Source of the DNA: Variovorax sp. UMC13
GTDB lineage: Bacteria; Pseudomonadota; Gammaproteobacteria; Burkholderiales; Burkholderiaceae_C
DNA length: 64,000 bases
Reading direction: 5' to 3'
NCBI RefSeq assembly: GCF_014170375.1
Contig: NZ_LZZW01000018.1
Location: 310,001 to 374,000, forward strand
The notes below the pieces were generated by a model. It was not told the DNA's origin, searched no databases, and worked only from the letters and a program-made list of their open reading frames with translations. A program made the translations under genes and the position numbers. Of this stretch, positions 17,772 to 26,463 are shown one piece after another (the first letter of the stretch is position 1; the number at the start of each line of letters is the position of its first letter).

Positions 17772-19147
17772 ACGCGCGTCGTGTGTACGGCGGCATCGCC
17801 GCGGCCGTGGTGCTGATGGGGGCGGGGGCCTGGGCGATGGCGCAGAAGAGCGATGCGCCTGTCGCCGCAACGCCGGCCGCTTCGGCCGCGGTGCCCACCG
17901 CTGCAGGCGACCCCGTGTTCGAGCGCGGCCGCTACCTCGCCCGCGTGGGCGACTGCGTCAGCTGCCACACCGCGCCGGGCAAGCCGGCCTTCGGTGGCGG
18001 CCTGCCGATGAAGACGCCCTTCGGCACCATCGTCTCCACCAACATCACGCCCGACCCGCAGGCGGGCATCGGCGCCTACACCGAGGCCGACTTCGCCCGC
18101 GCGCTGCGCGAAGGCGTCGCCAAGGACGGCCACCGTCTGTATCCCGCCATGCCGTACCCCTCGTTTGCGCGCGTGAACGACGAGGACATGCACGCGCTCT
18201 TCACCTTCTTCCGCAACGGCGTGCAGCCCGTGGCGCAGCAGCCGCCGCCCACCGACCTGCCATGGCCCTTCAGCATGCGCAGCCTGATGATCGGTTGGAA
18301 CTGGCTCTACCTGGACAAGGGCACGTACCAGCCCGACAGCGCACGCAGCGCCGAATGGAACCGCGGCGCCTACCTGGTGCAGGGCCTGGGCCACTGCGGC
18401 GACTGCCACACGCCGCGCAGCGTGCTCGGCGGCGTCAAGGCCGCCAGCGACCGCAAGGGCGAGCTTTACCTGTCCGGCGCGATCATCGACGGCTGGTACG
18501 CCCAGCCCTTGCGCCACACCGACCGGCCGACGATGGCGCAATGGTCGTCCGAAGACATCGTGCAGTACCTGCAGACCGGCCGCACAGGCCAGACCGCCGC
18601 CTTCGGTGCCATGGTCGCCGTGGTGCAGAACAGCACGCAGCACATGTCGACGGCGGACCTGCAGGCGATCGCGGTGTACCTGCAATCGCTGGGCGCCAAG
18701 TCCGGGGGGCCCGCCGTACCGACACAGGCGGCCTTGGTCGCCGCGGCGCCACAGCACCCGACGGCGCAGGCACTGCGCAACGGCACGGTCGAGGCCAACA
18801 GCGGGGCGATGGTCTACCTCAACAACTGCAACGCCTGCCACCGCTCGGACGGCACGGGCGCCAACAAGACCTTTCCGGCGCTCGCGGGCAACAGCGTGGT
18901 GAACGCCAAGGACCCTACCTCGCTGATCCGCCTCGTGCTCGCGGGCTCGGCCATGCCGAGTACCACGCAGGCACCGTCGCCTATCGCCATGCCGGACTTC
19001 GGTTGGCGTTTGAACGATTCGGACGTGGCCAGTGTGTTGAGCTTTGCGCGGGCCAGTTGGGGGAATCAGGGGGATGCGGTGACGGCGGGGCAGGTGGCGA
19101 AGGTTCGGGAAGCGCTCAAACCTGTGGCTACGGCGAAGGGACCGTGA
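17768..19147 (+). CDS. Triheme cytochrome c subunit of membrane-bound dehydrogenase
   Basis: A 459-residue exported cytochrome with an N-terminal signal or anchor (GGIAAAVVLMGAGAWAMA). It has three heme-binding motifs: CVSCH at residue 63, CGDCH at 210 and CNACH at 354, the normal number for the cytochrome subunit of gluconate/alcohol-type dehydrogenases. It takes electrons from the GMC subunit and passes them to ubiquinone at the membrane. It overlaps the upstream gene by four nt, so translation is coupled. Reading frame further upstream inside the GMC gene is a shadow. With the two preceding genes it forms a complete three-subunit enzyme. Confidence 0.93.
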   Translation: MNARRVYGGIAAAVVLMGAGAWAMAQKSDAPVAATPAASAAVPTAAGDPVFERGRYLARVGDCVSCHTAPGKPAFGGGLPMKTPFGTIVSTNITPDPQAGIGAYTEADFARALREGVAKDGHRLYPAMPYPSFARVNDEDMHALFTFFRNGVQPVAQQPPPTDLPWPFSMRSLMIGWNWLYLDKGTYQPDSARSAEWNRGAYLVQGLGHCGDCHTPRSVLGGVKAASDRKGELYLSGAIIDGWYAQPLRHTDRPTMAQWSSEDIVQYLQTGRTGQTAAFGAMVAVVQNSTQHMSTADLQAIAVYLQSLGAKSGGPAVPTQAALVAAAPQHPTAQALRNGTVEANSGAMVYLNNCNACHRSDGTGANKTFPALAGNSVVNAKDPTSLIRLVLAGSAMPSTTQAPSPIAMPDFGWRLNDSDVASVLSFARASWGNQGDAVTAGQVAKVREALKPVATAKGP

Positions 19148-19188
19148 AACGCTGTAAGTGATTTGCGGAGTGCTTGCGTTCCGGGCGC

Positions 19189-19282
19189 GTGCACAGGCCA
19201 CCGGGTACTCCCCTCCGCGAATGTCCCCCGCCTTCGGCTCCTCCTTTATTTCGCTGCGGGGAGCACCCGATGCCCTGTGCAC
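19189..19282. repeat. 94-nt imperfect palindrome (REP-like or structured RNA element)
   Basis: Two 33-nt arms, 19189-19221 and 19250-19282, are inverted repeats matching at 28 of 33 positions (outermost GTGCACAGG / CCTGTGCAC). The 28-nt loop contains its own short GCC-TTCG-GC hairpin. There is no T-run after it, so a simple terminator is unlikely. It lies 42 nt after the cytochrome gene and just before a broken Bug gene. It has the look of a dispersed intergenic element; no second copy was noticed in this window. Confidence 0.65.
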
Positions 19283-19339
19283 TGGGCAGGCTACTGGTGC
19301 GTAGGCGATCGAGACCACCGCTCATCACGGGCGCGTTTA

Positions 19340-19680
19340 TGGAGTGCTTTGCAAGGTCGGTATGTAGTTGATGGCCAACATCCTGGGCGGCTATGCCCAG
19401 GGTGGTTTCGTCATCTTGGGCGAAGCACTGCCGCACGCCGAGTCAGGCCGCGCCAAACTGCTGGGCGTGCTCGGCACCCACCGCATAACGCTTGCGTCGC
19501 AGATCCCCAGTTTCACGAAGCAGGGCTTCAAGGTCTCCGAGCATGCGGGGCTCTGGGACTTCTTTGCGCCGACGGGCACGCCGCAGCGGGGCAATTGACA
19601 GAGTGGCGGGGCGGTACGTGGTGGCGCAGCCAGAACGCTGGAGCTGTCGGAGAGAGGCCAGGCAACTCACGGCGGCGGCT
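19340..19680 (+). pseudogene. Fragment of a Bug family binding-protein gene
   Basis: Nucleotide and protein similarity to the C-terminal third of the Bug gene at 7369-8352 is plain: ANILGGYAQGGFVILGEALPHAESGRAKLLGVLGTHR here matches its LGGxVQGGF...GEALPHAKSGRAKLLGVFGTRR region. The copy starts without any 5' half, has an in-frame TAG at 19365-19367, and after TPQRGN is shifted out of frame (stop at about 19596) although base similarity continues to about 19665. It is a dead remnant. It may mark an older Bug gene destroyed when the neighbouring lower-GC gene arrived. Confidence 0.82.
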
Positions 19681-19859
19681 TACCCGTTGAACGGAAGCGG
19701 AAGTTCGATAGCAACCCCGAGGGGCTGCTTCGCAGCCGTTGCCGACTTTCGCGCTGTCGCGCCCGGATCACGCTTCTAACTACATTGCCGGCGCTCGCAG
19801 CCGAGCGAAAGATGGGATCGGTTACCCTTACTTACGAAAACATCCGCGAAGGAGAGTTG

Positions 19860-22187
19860 ATGACATCGCCAAACCTATTAGAACGCGGATCCGAGTGGAG
19901 GCAGTGGGACCTGCATGTCCACACCCCAGCGTCCTTTCACTGGAAAGGCGCAAGGTTCGACGCTGACCCGAACTCTGCGCACAACCGCGGCTTGGTCGAT
20001 GAGATGATTGCGGCTCTTAACGCGACGCGGCCGGCGGTTTTCGCATTGATGGACTACTGGACGTTTGACGGCTGGTTTGCACTGCAGCGCCGCCTGAAGG
20101 AAGACGGCGCGCCAAAACTCAGCAAGACTGTTTTTCCGGGCATTGAACTCCGCCTTATGGCGCCAATGAACACACCGGGAAAGCGCCTCAACGCGCATGT
20201 TGTATTCTCGGATCAGACATCCGATCAGATACTCCACGACTTCAAGTCAATGCTCCGCATAGCGGAGACTGGAAACGCGCTCTCGAATGCCGCGTTAGTC
20301 GAATTAGCGCGGACTACTTCCGAGGACAACCTGAATCAAAAGGGCTTCAAGAAGACCGACATGGCAGACGAGGCCAAGGCGCTTCATGCAGGATGCTCAT
20401 TGGCCGAGCTGACCGCCGAAAGCTACAAGGCGGCGATCGCACACATCAAGGACGGTCTCGCGATTGGTTTCATGCCGTTTGATACGAGTGACGGCCTCAA
20501 GGAAGTCAAGTGGCAGGAGCACTACGCGTTCTTCATCTCGCTGTTCAAGTCCTCACCGATCTTCGAGTCTCGCAACCTGGAACTGCGTGACTGCTTAATC
20601 AACGAGCAGACTGAGAAAAACAAAGCTTTCTTGAAGAAGTTTCAAGAACGGCTCGGCAATGTTCCCCGTCTTGTCGTCTCAGGTAGCGATGCGCACTGCT
20701 TCGTCGGCGTCAAGGATGACAACGACAAGCGTGGCTACGGCGACTTTCCCTCCGGAAAGGTCACATGGATCAAGGCGGACCCGACATTCCTCGGCCTGCA
20801 ACAAGCCATCATGGAGCCGGCGAAGCGATCCTTTATCGGCGATCGACCGCCAAAACAGGCAGAGATCGAAGCCAACAAGACCTACTTCATCGACCGCGTC
20901 GAGATCACGAAACATGTTGCAGGAGCACCGGGCGTCTGGCTCGACGGCACGGCCGTCCTCTTTAACTCCGATCTAGTGGCGATCATCGGCAACAAGGGCA
21001 GCGGAAAAAGTGCCCTGGCAGACGTGGTCGCGCTATTGGGCAACTCACGCCAGAAGCTGCACTTCTCTTTCTTGAAAAAGGACCGCTTTCGCGGCAAGAC
21101 CGGTGAGCCGGCAAAGAACTTCACCGGCAAGCTGACTTGGACTGATGGCACGAGCGAATCGAGGCCGCTCTCCGAAGATCCAGCGGCCGATAAGGTCGAA
21201 ATGGTGCGCTACATTCCACAAGGACACTTTGAAGACCTGTGTAATGCGCATGTCTCGGGAAGCTCGAACGCATTCGAGCAGGAGCTACGCTCGGTCATCT
21301 TCTCCCACACAAGCGATCAAATACGTTTGGGCGCTCACAACTTCGACCAGTTGATCGAGCAGCAGGAGACTGGTTTCCGCATCCAGCTGAACGATTTCCG
21401 GAAGGACTTACGTCTCATCAATGCTGAGATCGCCGTCATCGAAGAGCGGCTTCAGCCCGACGTGAAAAGCTCGGTGCAAGAACTCCTAGGGGCGAAAAAT
21501 CATCAGATCGCCGAGCACAAAAAGATCAGGCCGACGGCTGGCCCAAAGCCGCCTGACGCGATGACGCCAGACCAGCAGGCGGCGACAACGCGCCTGGAGG
21601 AGATCACGGTCGGACTAAAGGCCATTGAAGCCAGTGCCACAAACGACATAGCCATCAGCCTTGCCCTCGCCGGGAGGCTTCGGGCTGTTCAAAACGTTCG
21701 CGAGCGCTTGAAGGTGCTCAGCCGTGTGGATGTCTACGACTTGCTCTTCGGACTGTCATTTCTTGAGCCCCGGTACTCCTTGCAATTTCAGGAAACCAAG
21801 ATTGAACAGCTATCGCCGGGGCAGCGCGGCGCATTGCTGCTCATTTTTTACCTTCTCGTCGATAAAGGTCGCAACCCGATCATTCTCGACCAGCCCGAAG
21901 AGAATCTCGACAACGAGACGGTCTATAACCTGCTCGTTCCCGTCCTGACTAAGGCAAAGAAATTCCGTCAGATCATTATGGTGACGCACAACCCTAACCT
22001 CGCGGTGGTTTGCGACGCGGAGCAACTAATCTGGTCCACATTCGATCGCAAGGGCGGATCGAAAATCTCCTACCTGTCCGGAGCGATCGAAAATCCCGTG
22101 ATCAATGGGCATGTAGTTGATGTGCTCGAAGGCACCATGCCCGCATTCAACAATCGCAGCAACAAATACCACCCTAAGTCTGCTTGA
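19860..22187 (+). CDS. PHP-domain plus SMC/ABC-type ATPase fusion (TrlF/Ppl-like), candidate defence protein
   Basis: A 775-residue two-part protein. The N-terminal PHP phosphoesterase domain has DLHVHTP (His19, His21), FPGIELRL and SGSDAH (Asp277, His279), the metal ligands of this fold. The second part is an ABC/SMC-type ATPase: Walker A GNKGSGKS at 377-384, a helical, partly coiled region about 500-640, signature LSPGQ at 651, Walker B IILDQPEEN with Asp677, and H-loop His710. This domain pair is that of TrlF-family ATPases and of the single-gene antiviral Ppl proteins. The ATG at 19860 has GGAG five nt upstream; ATG 19812 and TTG 19785 are in frame but weaker. Base composition is clearly lower in GC than its neighbours, a sign of transfer. 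Immune function is inferred. Confidence 0.85.
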   Translation: MTSPNLLERGSEWRQWDLHVHTPASFHWKGARFDADPNSAHNRGLVDEMIAALNATRPAVFALMDYWTFDGWFALQRRLKEDGAPKLSKTVFPGIELRLMAPMNTPGKRLNAHVVFSDQTSDQILHDFKSMLRIAETGNALSNAALVELARTTSEDNLNQKGFKKTDMADEAKALHAGCSLAELTAESYKAAIAHIKDGLAIGFMPFDTSDGLKEVKWQEHYAFFISLFKSSPIFESRNLELRDCLINEQTEKNKAFLKKFQERLGNVPRLVVSGSDAHCFVGVKDDNDKRGYGDFPSGKVTWIKADPTFLGLQQAIMEPAKRSFIGDRPPKQAEIEANKTYFIDRVEITKHVAGAPGVWLDGTAVLFNSDLVAIIGNKGSGKSALADVVALLGNSRQKLHFSFLKKDRFRGKTGEPAKNFTGKLTWTDGTSESRPLSEDPAADKVEMVRYIPQGHFEDLCNAHVSGSSNAFEQELRSVIFSHTSDQIRLGAHNFDQLIEQQETGFRIQLNDFRKDLRLINAEIAVIEERLQPDVKSSVQELLGAKNHQIAEHKKIRPTAGPKPPDAMTPDQQAATTRLEEITVGLKAIEASATNDIAISLALAGRLRAVQNVRERLKVLSRVDVYDLLFGLSFLEPRYSLQFQETKIEQLSPGQRGALLLIFYLLVDKGRNPIILDQPEENLDNETVYNLLVPVLTKAKKFRQIIMVTHNPNLAVVCDAEQLIWSTFDRKGGSKISYLSGAIENPVINGHVVDVLEGTMPAFNNRSNKYHPKSA

Positions 22188-22204
22188 GTGGGCTGTACCA
22201 CGAC

Positions 22205-22417
22205 GACACGTCGGCATGTCGCCGTGCGCAGCGGCGGCTCGACGGCATCGAGGCATTCGAAGCTCATCTGCTTGAGTCTCGAGTCTGCGGGCAACGGTCG
22301 GGCATGCTTATGGATGTTCGTCCGGTTGCTCCTCCTGAGTGGATCGGGTGTTTGGCGACTTTCCAGTTTCTCAAACCCACTCCGGATGAACACCGGATAC
22401 GACCTATTGGAGCTTCA
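22205..22417 (-). mobile_element. IS481-family insertion sequence remnant, copy B
   Basis: Alignable over about 200 nt with the remnant at 11565-11792 and in the same orientation. The terminal region starts TGAAGCTCCAATAGGT, followed by the same leader and a decayed transposase start, NIHKHARP then RLKQMSFECLDAV. The start codon has become ACG and the frame is broken, so it is older or more damaged than copy A. It begins 18 nt after the PHP-ATPase gene. The 240 nt from 22418 to 22657 hold nothing I can identify. Confidence 0.7.
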
Positions 22418-22657
22418 GATCTAGCGGCTGCCTGCCACGATCTCCTGTTCTGCGTGCGGCTAGACGTGCCGCATTGCATACGTGACGAACAGAGATCGCG
22501 GCTTCTCTAGCCTCCGACTCTGGTGAGGAAGAATGAGCATATCGAGGTGGCGGCTCCGCTGTCGTCGGTGCTGCCGCTCCTAACCGGTCCAGCCAGGTCT
22601 GAATGGAGGCGCCGACCGATTCTGAAATCCGGCCGCGCCTTGAGATCCTCGATCCCC

Positions 22658-23644
22658 TCACTCCTCCACCCGAATCCCCGTCCCCTCAATCACCCGCCTC
22701 CAAGTCCCCGCATCCTCCCGCAACACCACCGAAAACTCCGCCGCAGTGCTCCCCACCGGCTCGATGTTCATCTCCCGCATCTTCTTCTGCACTTCGGGCC
22801 TGGCAATGATCGCGGCCACCGCGCTAGACATCTTGTCGATGCGGGCCTGCGGTGTGCCGGCGGGCAGGAACAGGCCGATCCAGGCATAGGGCTCGAAGCC
22901 GGCATAGCCGGCCTGCTGGAAGGTCGGAACTTGAGGTAACGCTTCGGAGCGGCGCGTGCCCAGGGCTGCGAGGGCGCGCAGCTTGCCACTTTGCAGGTAG
23001 GGCAGCGCGGTGCCGGTGTCGAGCACCGCGACGCGGATGTGGCCGCCGAGCAGGTCCGTCACCATCGGCGCCGCGCCCTTGTAGGGCACGTGCGGCATGT
23101 CGACGCCGGCTTCCTTCTTGAACAGCTCGCCATAAATGTGCGAGGTGGTCGCGACGCCGGTCGAGCCGTAGGCGTATTTGCCGGGTTCGGCCTTGAGGAC
23201 GGTGACCAGTTCCTTCAACGTGGTTGCGGGAAAGTCGGGCGTCACGACCAGGGCCGAGGTCGACATGCCGATCTGCGAGACCGCGGCAAAGTCTTTGACC
23301 GCGTCGTAGGGCAGGGCGCGCCGCAGCGCCGGCATCTGCACGTGGGTGGTGATGGTGAAGAGGGCCGTGTGGCCGTCCTTGGGGGCGCGGGCCACGGCCG
23401 CGGCGCCGATGGTGCCGCTGGCGCCGACGCGGTTGTCGACTACCACGGGCTTGCCCCAGGCCGTGCCCAGTTCCTGGGCGACCAGGCGGGCGATGTTGTC
23501 GGTGATGCCGCCGGCGGGGAAGGGCACGAGCAGCGTGACGGTCTGCGTGGGGTAGTCGGCGGCTGTGGCCTGCGCCGCGGCGGGGAGCATGGTCAGTGCG
23601 CCGAGGGCCAGTCCCAGGGCCAGGGTGAGCGAGCGGTGTGCCAT
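22658..23644 (-). CDS. Bug family periplasmic substrate-binding protein
   Basis: A 328-residue Bug/TctC-like receptor with a clear Sec signal (LTLALGLALGALTMLPAAAQA) and the family start YPTQTVTLLVPFPAGGITD. The ATG at 23644 has a GAGAGG upstream; an ATG 24 nt earlier (MKKRERHP) is in frame but would place a long charged stretch before the signal. It is the last gene of the eight-gene leftward operon that ends here, 20 nt after another Bug gene. No membrane subunits are encoded nearby. It probably binds the acid, or a close relative, that the operon degrades. Confidence 0.92.
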   Translation of the reverse strand: MAHRSLTLALGLALGALTMLPAAAQATAADYPTQTVTLLVPFPAGGITDNIARLVAQELGTAWGKPVVVDNRVGASGTIGAAAVARAPKDGHTALFTITTHVQMPALRRALPYDAVKDFAAVSQIGMSTSALVVTPDFPATTLKELVTVLKAEPGKYAYGSTGVATTSHIYGELFKKEAGVDMPHVPYKGAAPMVTDLLGGHIRVAVLDTGTALPYLQSGKLRALAALGTRRSEALPQVPTFQQAGYAGFEPYAWIGLFLPAGTPQARIDKMSSAVAAIIARPEVQKKMREMNIEPVGSTAAEFSVVLREDAGTWRRVIEGTGIRVEE

Positions 23645-23664
23645 CGGGTGCCTCTCGCGTTTCT

Positions 23665-24660
23665 TCATTCGAGCCGGATGTTCTTCGCCTGGATCACCCC
23701 GCGCCACCGCTCGTGGTCCGCGCGCATGGTCGCGGTCAGCTGCGCGGGCGTGCTGCCGACCGGGATGATGCCCATCGCATCGATGCGCGCGGCGGCGTCC
23801 GCGCCCTGCACGACGGTTGCGACCTCGGTCGACAGGCGCTTCGTGATCTCCGGTGCGGCACCCGCGGGCAGGTAGAGGCCGAACCAGCCGACCGAGTCCA
23901 TGCCGGCGAAGCCCAGTTCCTTGAAGGTCGGCACCGTGGTGGCCAGCGGCGCGCGCGCGGTGCCGACAACCGCCAGCGAGCGGGCCTTGCCGGCCGCCAC
24001 GTGCTGGCCCACGCCCTTGGCCGAGACGAAGACCGCATCGACGTTGCCGCCCAGCAGGTCGGTGATGGCCGGTGTCTCGCCCTTGTACGGCACGTGCAGC
24101 AGCCGGATGCCGGCCGCGTCCTGCAGCACCTCGGCATAGAGGTGCGCGCTCGAGCCGTTGCCGTACGAGCCGTAGGAATACTTGCCCGGCGATGCCTTGG
24201 CGAGCTTGATGAAGCCCTCGAGGGTGTCGACGCCGAGCTTGTTGCTCACGGTGAAGACGATGGGCTGGCGGCCGACTTCGGACACCGGCACGAAGTCCTT
24301 GAAGGGGTCGAAGCCCACGTTGGGGTAGAGCAGCGGATTCTGAATGATCGAGGTCAGCGAGAACAGCAGCGTGTAGCCGTCGGCGGGCGCGCGCTGCACC
24401 GCCGTGATGCCGATCATGCCGTTGCCGCCCGGCCGGTTGTCGACGATCACGGTCTGGCCCAGTCGCTGGCCCAGGCCGTCGGCCACGATCCGTGCGAAGA
24501 CGTCGGTGCCGCCGCCCGCGGCATAGGGCACGATCATGCGGATCGGCTTGTTGGGCCAGGCCGCGGGCTGGGCCATCGATGGCAGGGCCGTGCCGGCCGT
24601 GAGGGCGCCGCCCAGCAGGGCGAGCGCGTGGCGGCGCGAAAGGCGGGTGTCTTCGTTCAT
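23665..24660 (-). CDS. Bug family periplasmic substrate-binding protein
   Basis: A 331-residue Bug receptor whose signal carries a twin-arginine-like start (LSRRHALALLGG) and ends near SMAQ. The mature part opens WPNKPIRMIVPYAAGGGTD, which is the canonical Bug start. It is seventh in the leftward operon, 43 nt after the MaoC-like gene and 20 nt before a second Bug gene. Two adjacent, clearly different Bug proteins in one catabolic operon suggest uptake of two related compounds, or one that is not a transporter partner but a sensor input. Ligand unknown. Confidence 0.92.
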   Translation of the reverse strand: MNEDTRLSRRHALALLGGALTAGTALPSMAQPAAWPNKPIRMIVPYAAGGGTDVFARIVADGLGQRLGQTVIVDNRPGGNGMIGITAVQRAPADGYTLLFSLTSIIQNPLLYPNVGFDPFKDFVPVSEVGRQPIVFTVSNKLGVDTLEGFIKLAKASPGKYSYGSYGNGSSAHLYAEVLQDAAGIRLLHVPYKGETPAITDLLGGNVDAVFVSAKGVGQHVAAGKARSLAVVGTARAPLATTVPTFKELGFAGMDSVGWFGLYLPAGAAPEITKRLSTEVATVVQGADAAARIDAMGIIPVGSTPAQLTATMRADHERWRGVIQAKNIRLE

Positions 24661-24703
24661 GGGTTGTCTCCGGGGTTGTTCTTCTGGCTTGGGGGGCGAC
24701 GAT

Positions 24704-25186
24704 TCAGGCCGGCAGGCTCACGACCACGGCCCCCGGCCCGACCGAGACACCGTGCCGGTTCTCGCTCCAGACCTGGAGTTCGAGCCGGTGCCGCTGCGCC
24801 GCGTCGGCGCCCTCGTCGATCCACTTGCGCTCGACGCGGCCCTGCACCACCACCGTGTCGCCCGCGGTGTTGAAGGACCTCATGCGAAAGCCGCGGATGG
24901 CATGCAGCGTGCCTGCCAGGCCGATGTACTCGCGCACCGTGCGCTCCCACATGCCCTGCAGCAACATCACGTTGGCGTACATCTCGGGCGCGCCGGTGGA
25001 TTGCGCATGTTCGGTGTTGTGGTGGATGGCGTTGAAGTCGCGGTTCGCGCCCGCGGCCATCACCATGCGGTAGACGGTCAGCGGAAAGCGCAGCGGAGGC
25101 AGCGTGTCGCCGACCGCGATCTCGCTCCAGGTGCGCTGCCGGGTCCAGTCGATGACGGGGTTGGGTTCATGGCTCATGCGCTTCAT
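24704..25186 (-). CDS. MaoC-like hot-dog dehydratase/hydratase
   Basis: A 160-residue single hot-dog protein. The hydratase-2 type segment is FPLTVYRMVMAAGANRDFNAIHHNTEHAQSTGAP, which contains the catalytic Asp and His pair of R-specific enoyl-CoA hydratases. The ATG at 25186 overlaps the TGA of the upstream hot-dog gene as ATGA and is preferred to the ATG at 25177. It lies next to a second hot-dog gene (25183-25761); such pairs often form one heterodimeric hydratase, one subunit supplying the active site. It should hydrate or dehydrate a CoA-bound intermediate made by the acyl-CoA dehydrogenases of the operon. Confidence 0.85.
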   Translation of the reverse strand: MKRMSHEPNPVIDWTRQRTWSEIAVGDTLPPLRFPLTVYRMVMAAGANRDFNAIHHNTEHAQSTGAPEMYANVMLLQGMWERTVREYIGLAGTLHAIRGFRMRSFNTAGDTVVVQGRVERKWIDEGADAAQRHRLELQVWSENRHGVSVGPGAVVVSLPA

Positions 25187-25761
25187 GCGGCGGCGTGGGG
25201 GTTGTAGTGGTACATGCTGAAGCGGCAGCGCGCGACGACCTCGGCGTGCTGGTCGACGATCTCGTATTCCCAGGTGGTGAAGGCGCCGCGGCCGACCTGG
25301 GTGGCCTTGGGCTGGCAGCGCACCAGGCGGTTGCCGCGCCGCGCGAGCCGGTCGCCCACGTGCACCGGCCGCAGGTAGTCGACCTCGTAGTCGGTCGCCA
25401 TGTAGGCGCTGGTCGGCGGCATGCCGGGCGGGCGCACGCCCTTGAGCGGGCTGCGCTCGGGCTCGGCGTCGCGCGCGTCGCTGCTGAAGATGGGCGGCTG
25501 GCCGGGCGACCACATGGGTGGCAGCGTCCAGGTCATGAGGCTGGTCGACGGCACGCTGGGCGCCGCATGGCCGTGCTTCTGTGCCACGGCCGCGTCGGTG
25601 TGCAGCGGGCAGTCGAACTCCAGCACCTCGAGGTAGCGGCGCACCGCGCTGGGGTCGATGGCGTCGGCGCCGTGGAAGGTCTCGGCGCTGCCGAAGTCCT
25701 CGCCCACGCGGGCGACCAGGGGCTGCCAGGCGGCTTGCCAGTCGGTGTCGGGTGCGGCCAT
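25183..25761 (-). CDS. MaoC N-terminal / FAS1-like dehydratase subunit
   Basis: A 192-residue hot-dog protein of the MaoC_dehydrat_N type. ADAIDPSAVRRYLEVLEFDCPLH at the start and DYLRPVHVGDRLARRGNRL in the middle are typical of the non-catalytic or substrate-binding half of two-part hydratases. The start ATG at 25761 is two nt from the end of the nitroreductase gene, and the stop overlaps the partner hydratase gene. Together the two genes probably make one enoyl-CoA or mesaconyl-CoA-type hydratase. The call of fold is good; the substrate is inferred only from the operon. Confidence 0.82.
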   Translation of the reverse strand: MAAPDTDWQAAWQPLVARVGEDFGSAETFHGADAIDPSAVRRYLEVLEFDCPLHTDAAVAQKHGHAAPSVPSTSLMTWTLPPMWSPGQPPIFSSDARDAEPERSPLKGVRPPGMPPTSAYMATDYEVDYLRPVHVGDRLARRGNRLVRCQPKATQVGRGAFTTWEYEIVDQHAEVVARCRFSMYHYNPHAAA

Positions 25762-25763
25762 GG

Positions 25764-26435
25764 TTAGATTCCGATGAACTCGGCAACTTCGGCCAGCGGC
25801 GCACGTTCGGTCATGAAGCCCTCTAGCGCATGGTCCGGGTCCGCATAGCCGATCGACATGCCGGTGAACAGCATGCGCTCGACCGGCAGCGCGAGAAAAC
25901 TGCCGATGGTCTTCGGGTAGATCGCCCAGCATTCCTGCGCGCAGCTGTCCAGGCCTTCGCCGCGCAGCAGCAGCATCACGTTCTGCAGCAGCATGCCCAG
26001 GTCCGACCATTGGGGCGGCCCCATGCGGCGGTCGACGCTGCAGAACAGCGCGAGCGGCGCGCCGAAGAACTGGTAGTTGCGAGCGAACCATTGCAGCCGC
26101 GCGGCCTTGTTCTCGCGCGGGATGTCCAGCCGCGCGTACATCTGCTCGCCCACCGCATAGCGCCGGTCGCGGTAGGGCGACACCAGCTCGCGCGGGTAGA
26201 TGTCGTACTCGCTGCCTTCGCCGGTGGGGGCCTGCTGCACGCGCTCGCGCATCAGCGCCTTGAGTTCGGCCAGCCGCTCGCCGCCCACGAGGTGCAGGTG
26301 CCAGGGCTGCAGGTTGCCGCCCGAAGGGGCGCGCAGCGCCTGTTCGAGCACGCGCCGGAGGGTGTCGGGCGGCACGGGCCGGTCGAGGAAGTGGCGCACC
26401 GAGCGGCGGCTGGCGATCGCGTCCTGGATGTTCAT
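25764..26435 (-). CDS. Nitroreductase family oxidoreductase
   Basis: A 223-residue flavin protein of the NfsA/NfnB fold. The FMN-binding start is SRRSVRHFLDRPVP with RAPSGGNLQPWHLHLV; the second FMN contact region includes GLDSCAQECWAIYP. Such enzymes use NAD(P)H to reduce nitro groups, quinones or activated double bonds. In an operon of acyl-CoA dehydrogenases and CoA-transferase it may act on a conjugated CoA ester or a ring nitro group of the starting compound; neither can be shown here. It is fifth of eight genes, with two-nt spacing to the next gene. Confidence 0.88.
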   Translation of the reverse strand: MNIQDAIASRRSVRHFLDRPVPPDTLRRVLEQALRAPSGGNLQPWHLHLVGGERLAELKALMRERVQQAPTGEGSEYDIYPRELVSPYRDRRYAVGEQMYARLDIPRENKAARLQWFARNYQFFGAPLALFCSVDRRMGPPQWSDLGMLLQNVMLLLRGEGLDSCAQECWAIYPKTIGSFLALPVERMLFTGMSIGYADPDHALEGFMTERAPLAEVAEFIGI

Positions 26436-26463
26436 GGGATGTCCGATGGTGGAAGAGGGGAGC

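Noticed and set aside
15969..17870. 633-codon open frame on the minus strand
   Set aside because: Antisense to the GMC oxidoreductase gene; no recognisable fold.
11565..22417. Active IS481 transposon
   Set aside because: Neither copy has a complete transposase or a second end; copy B has lost its start codon.
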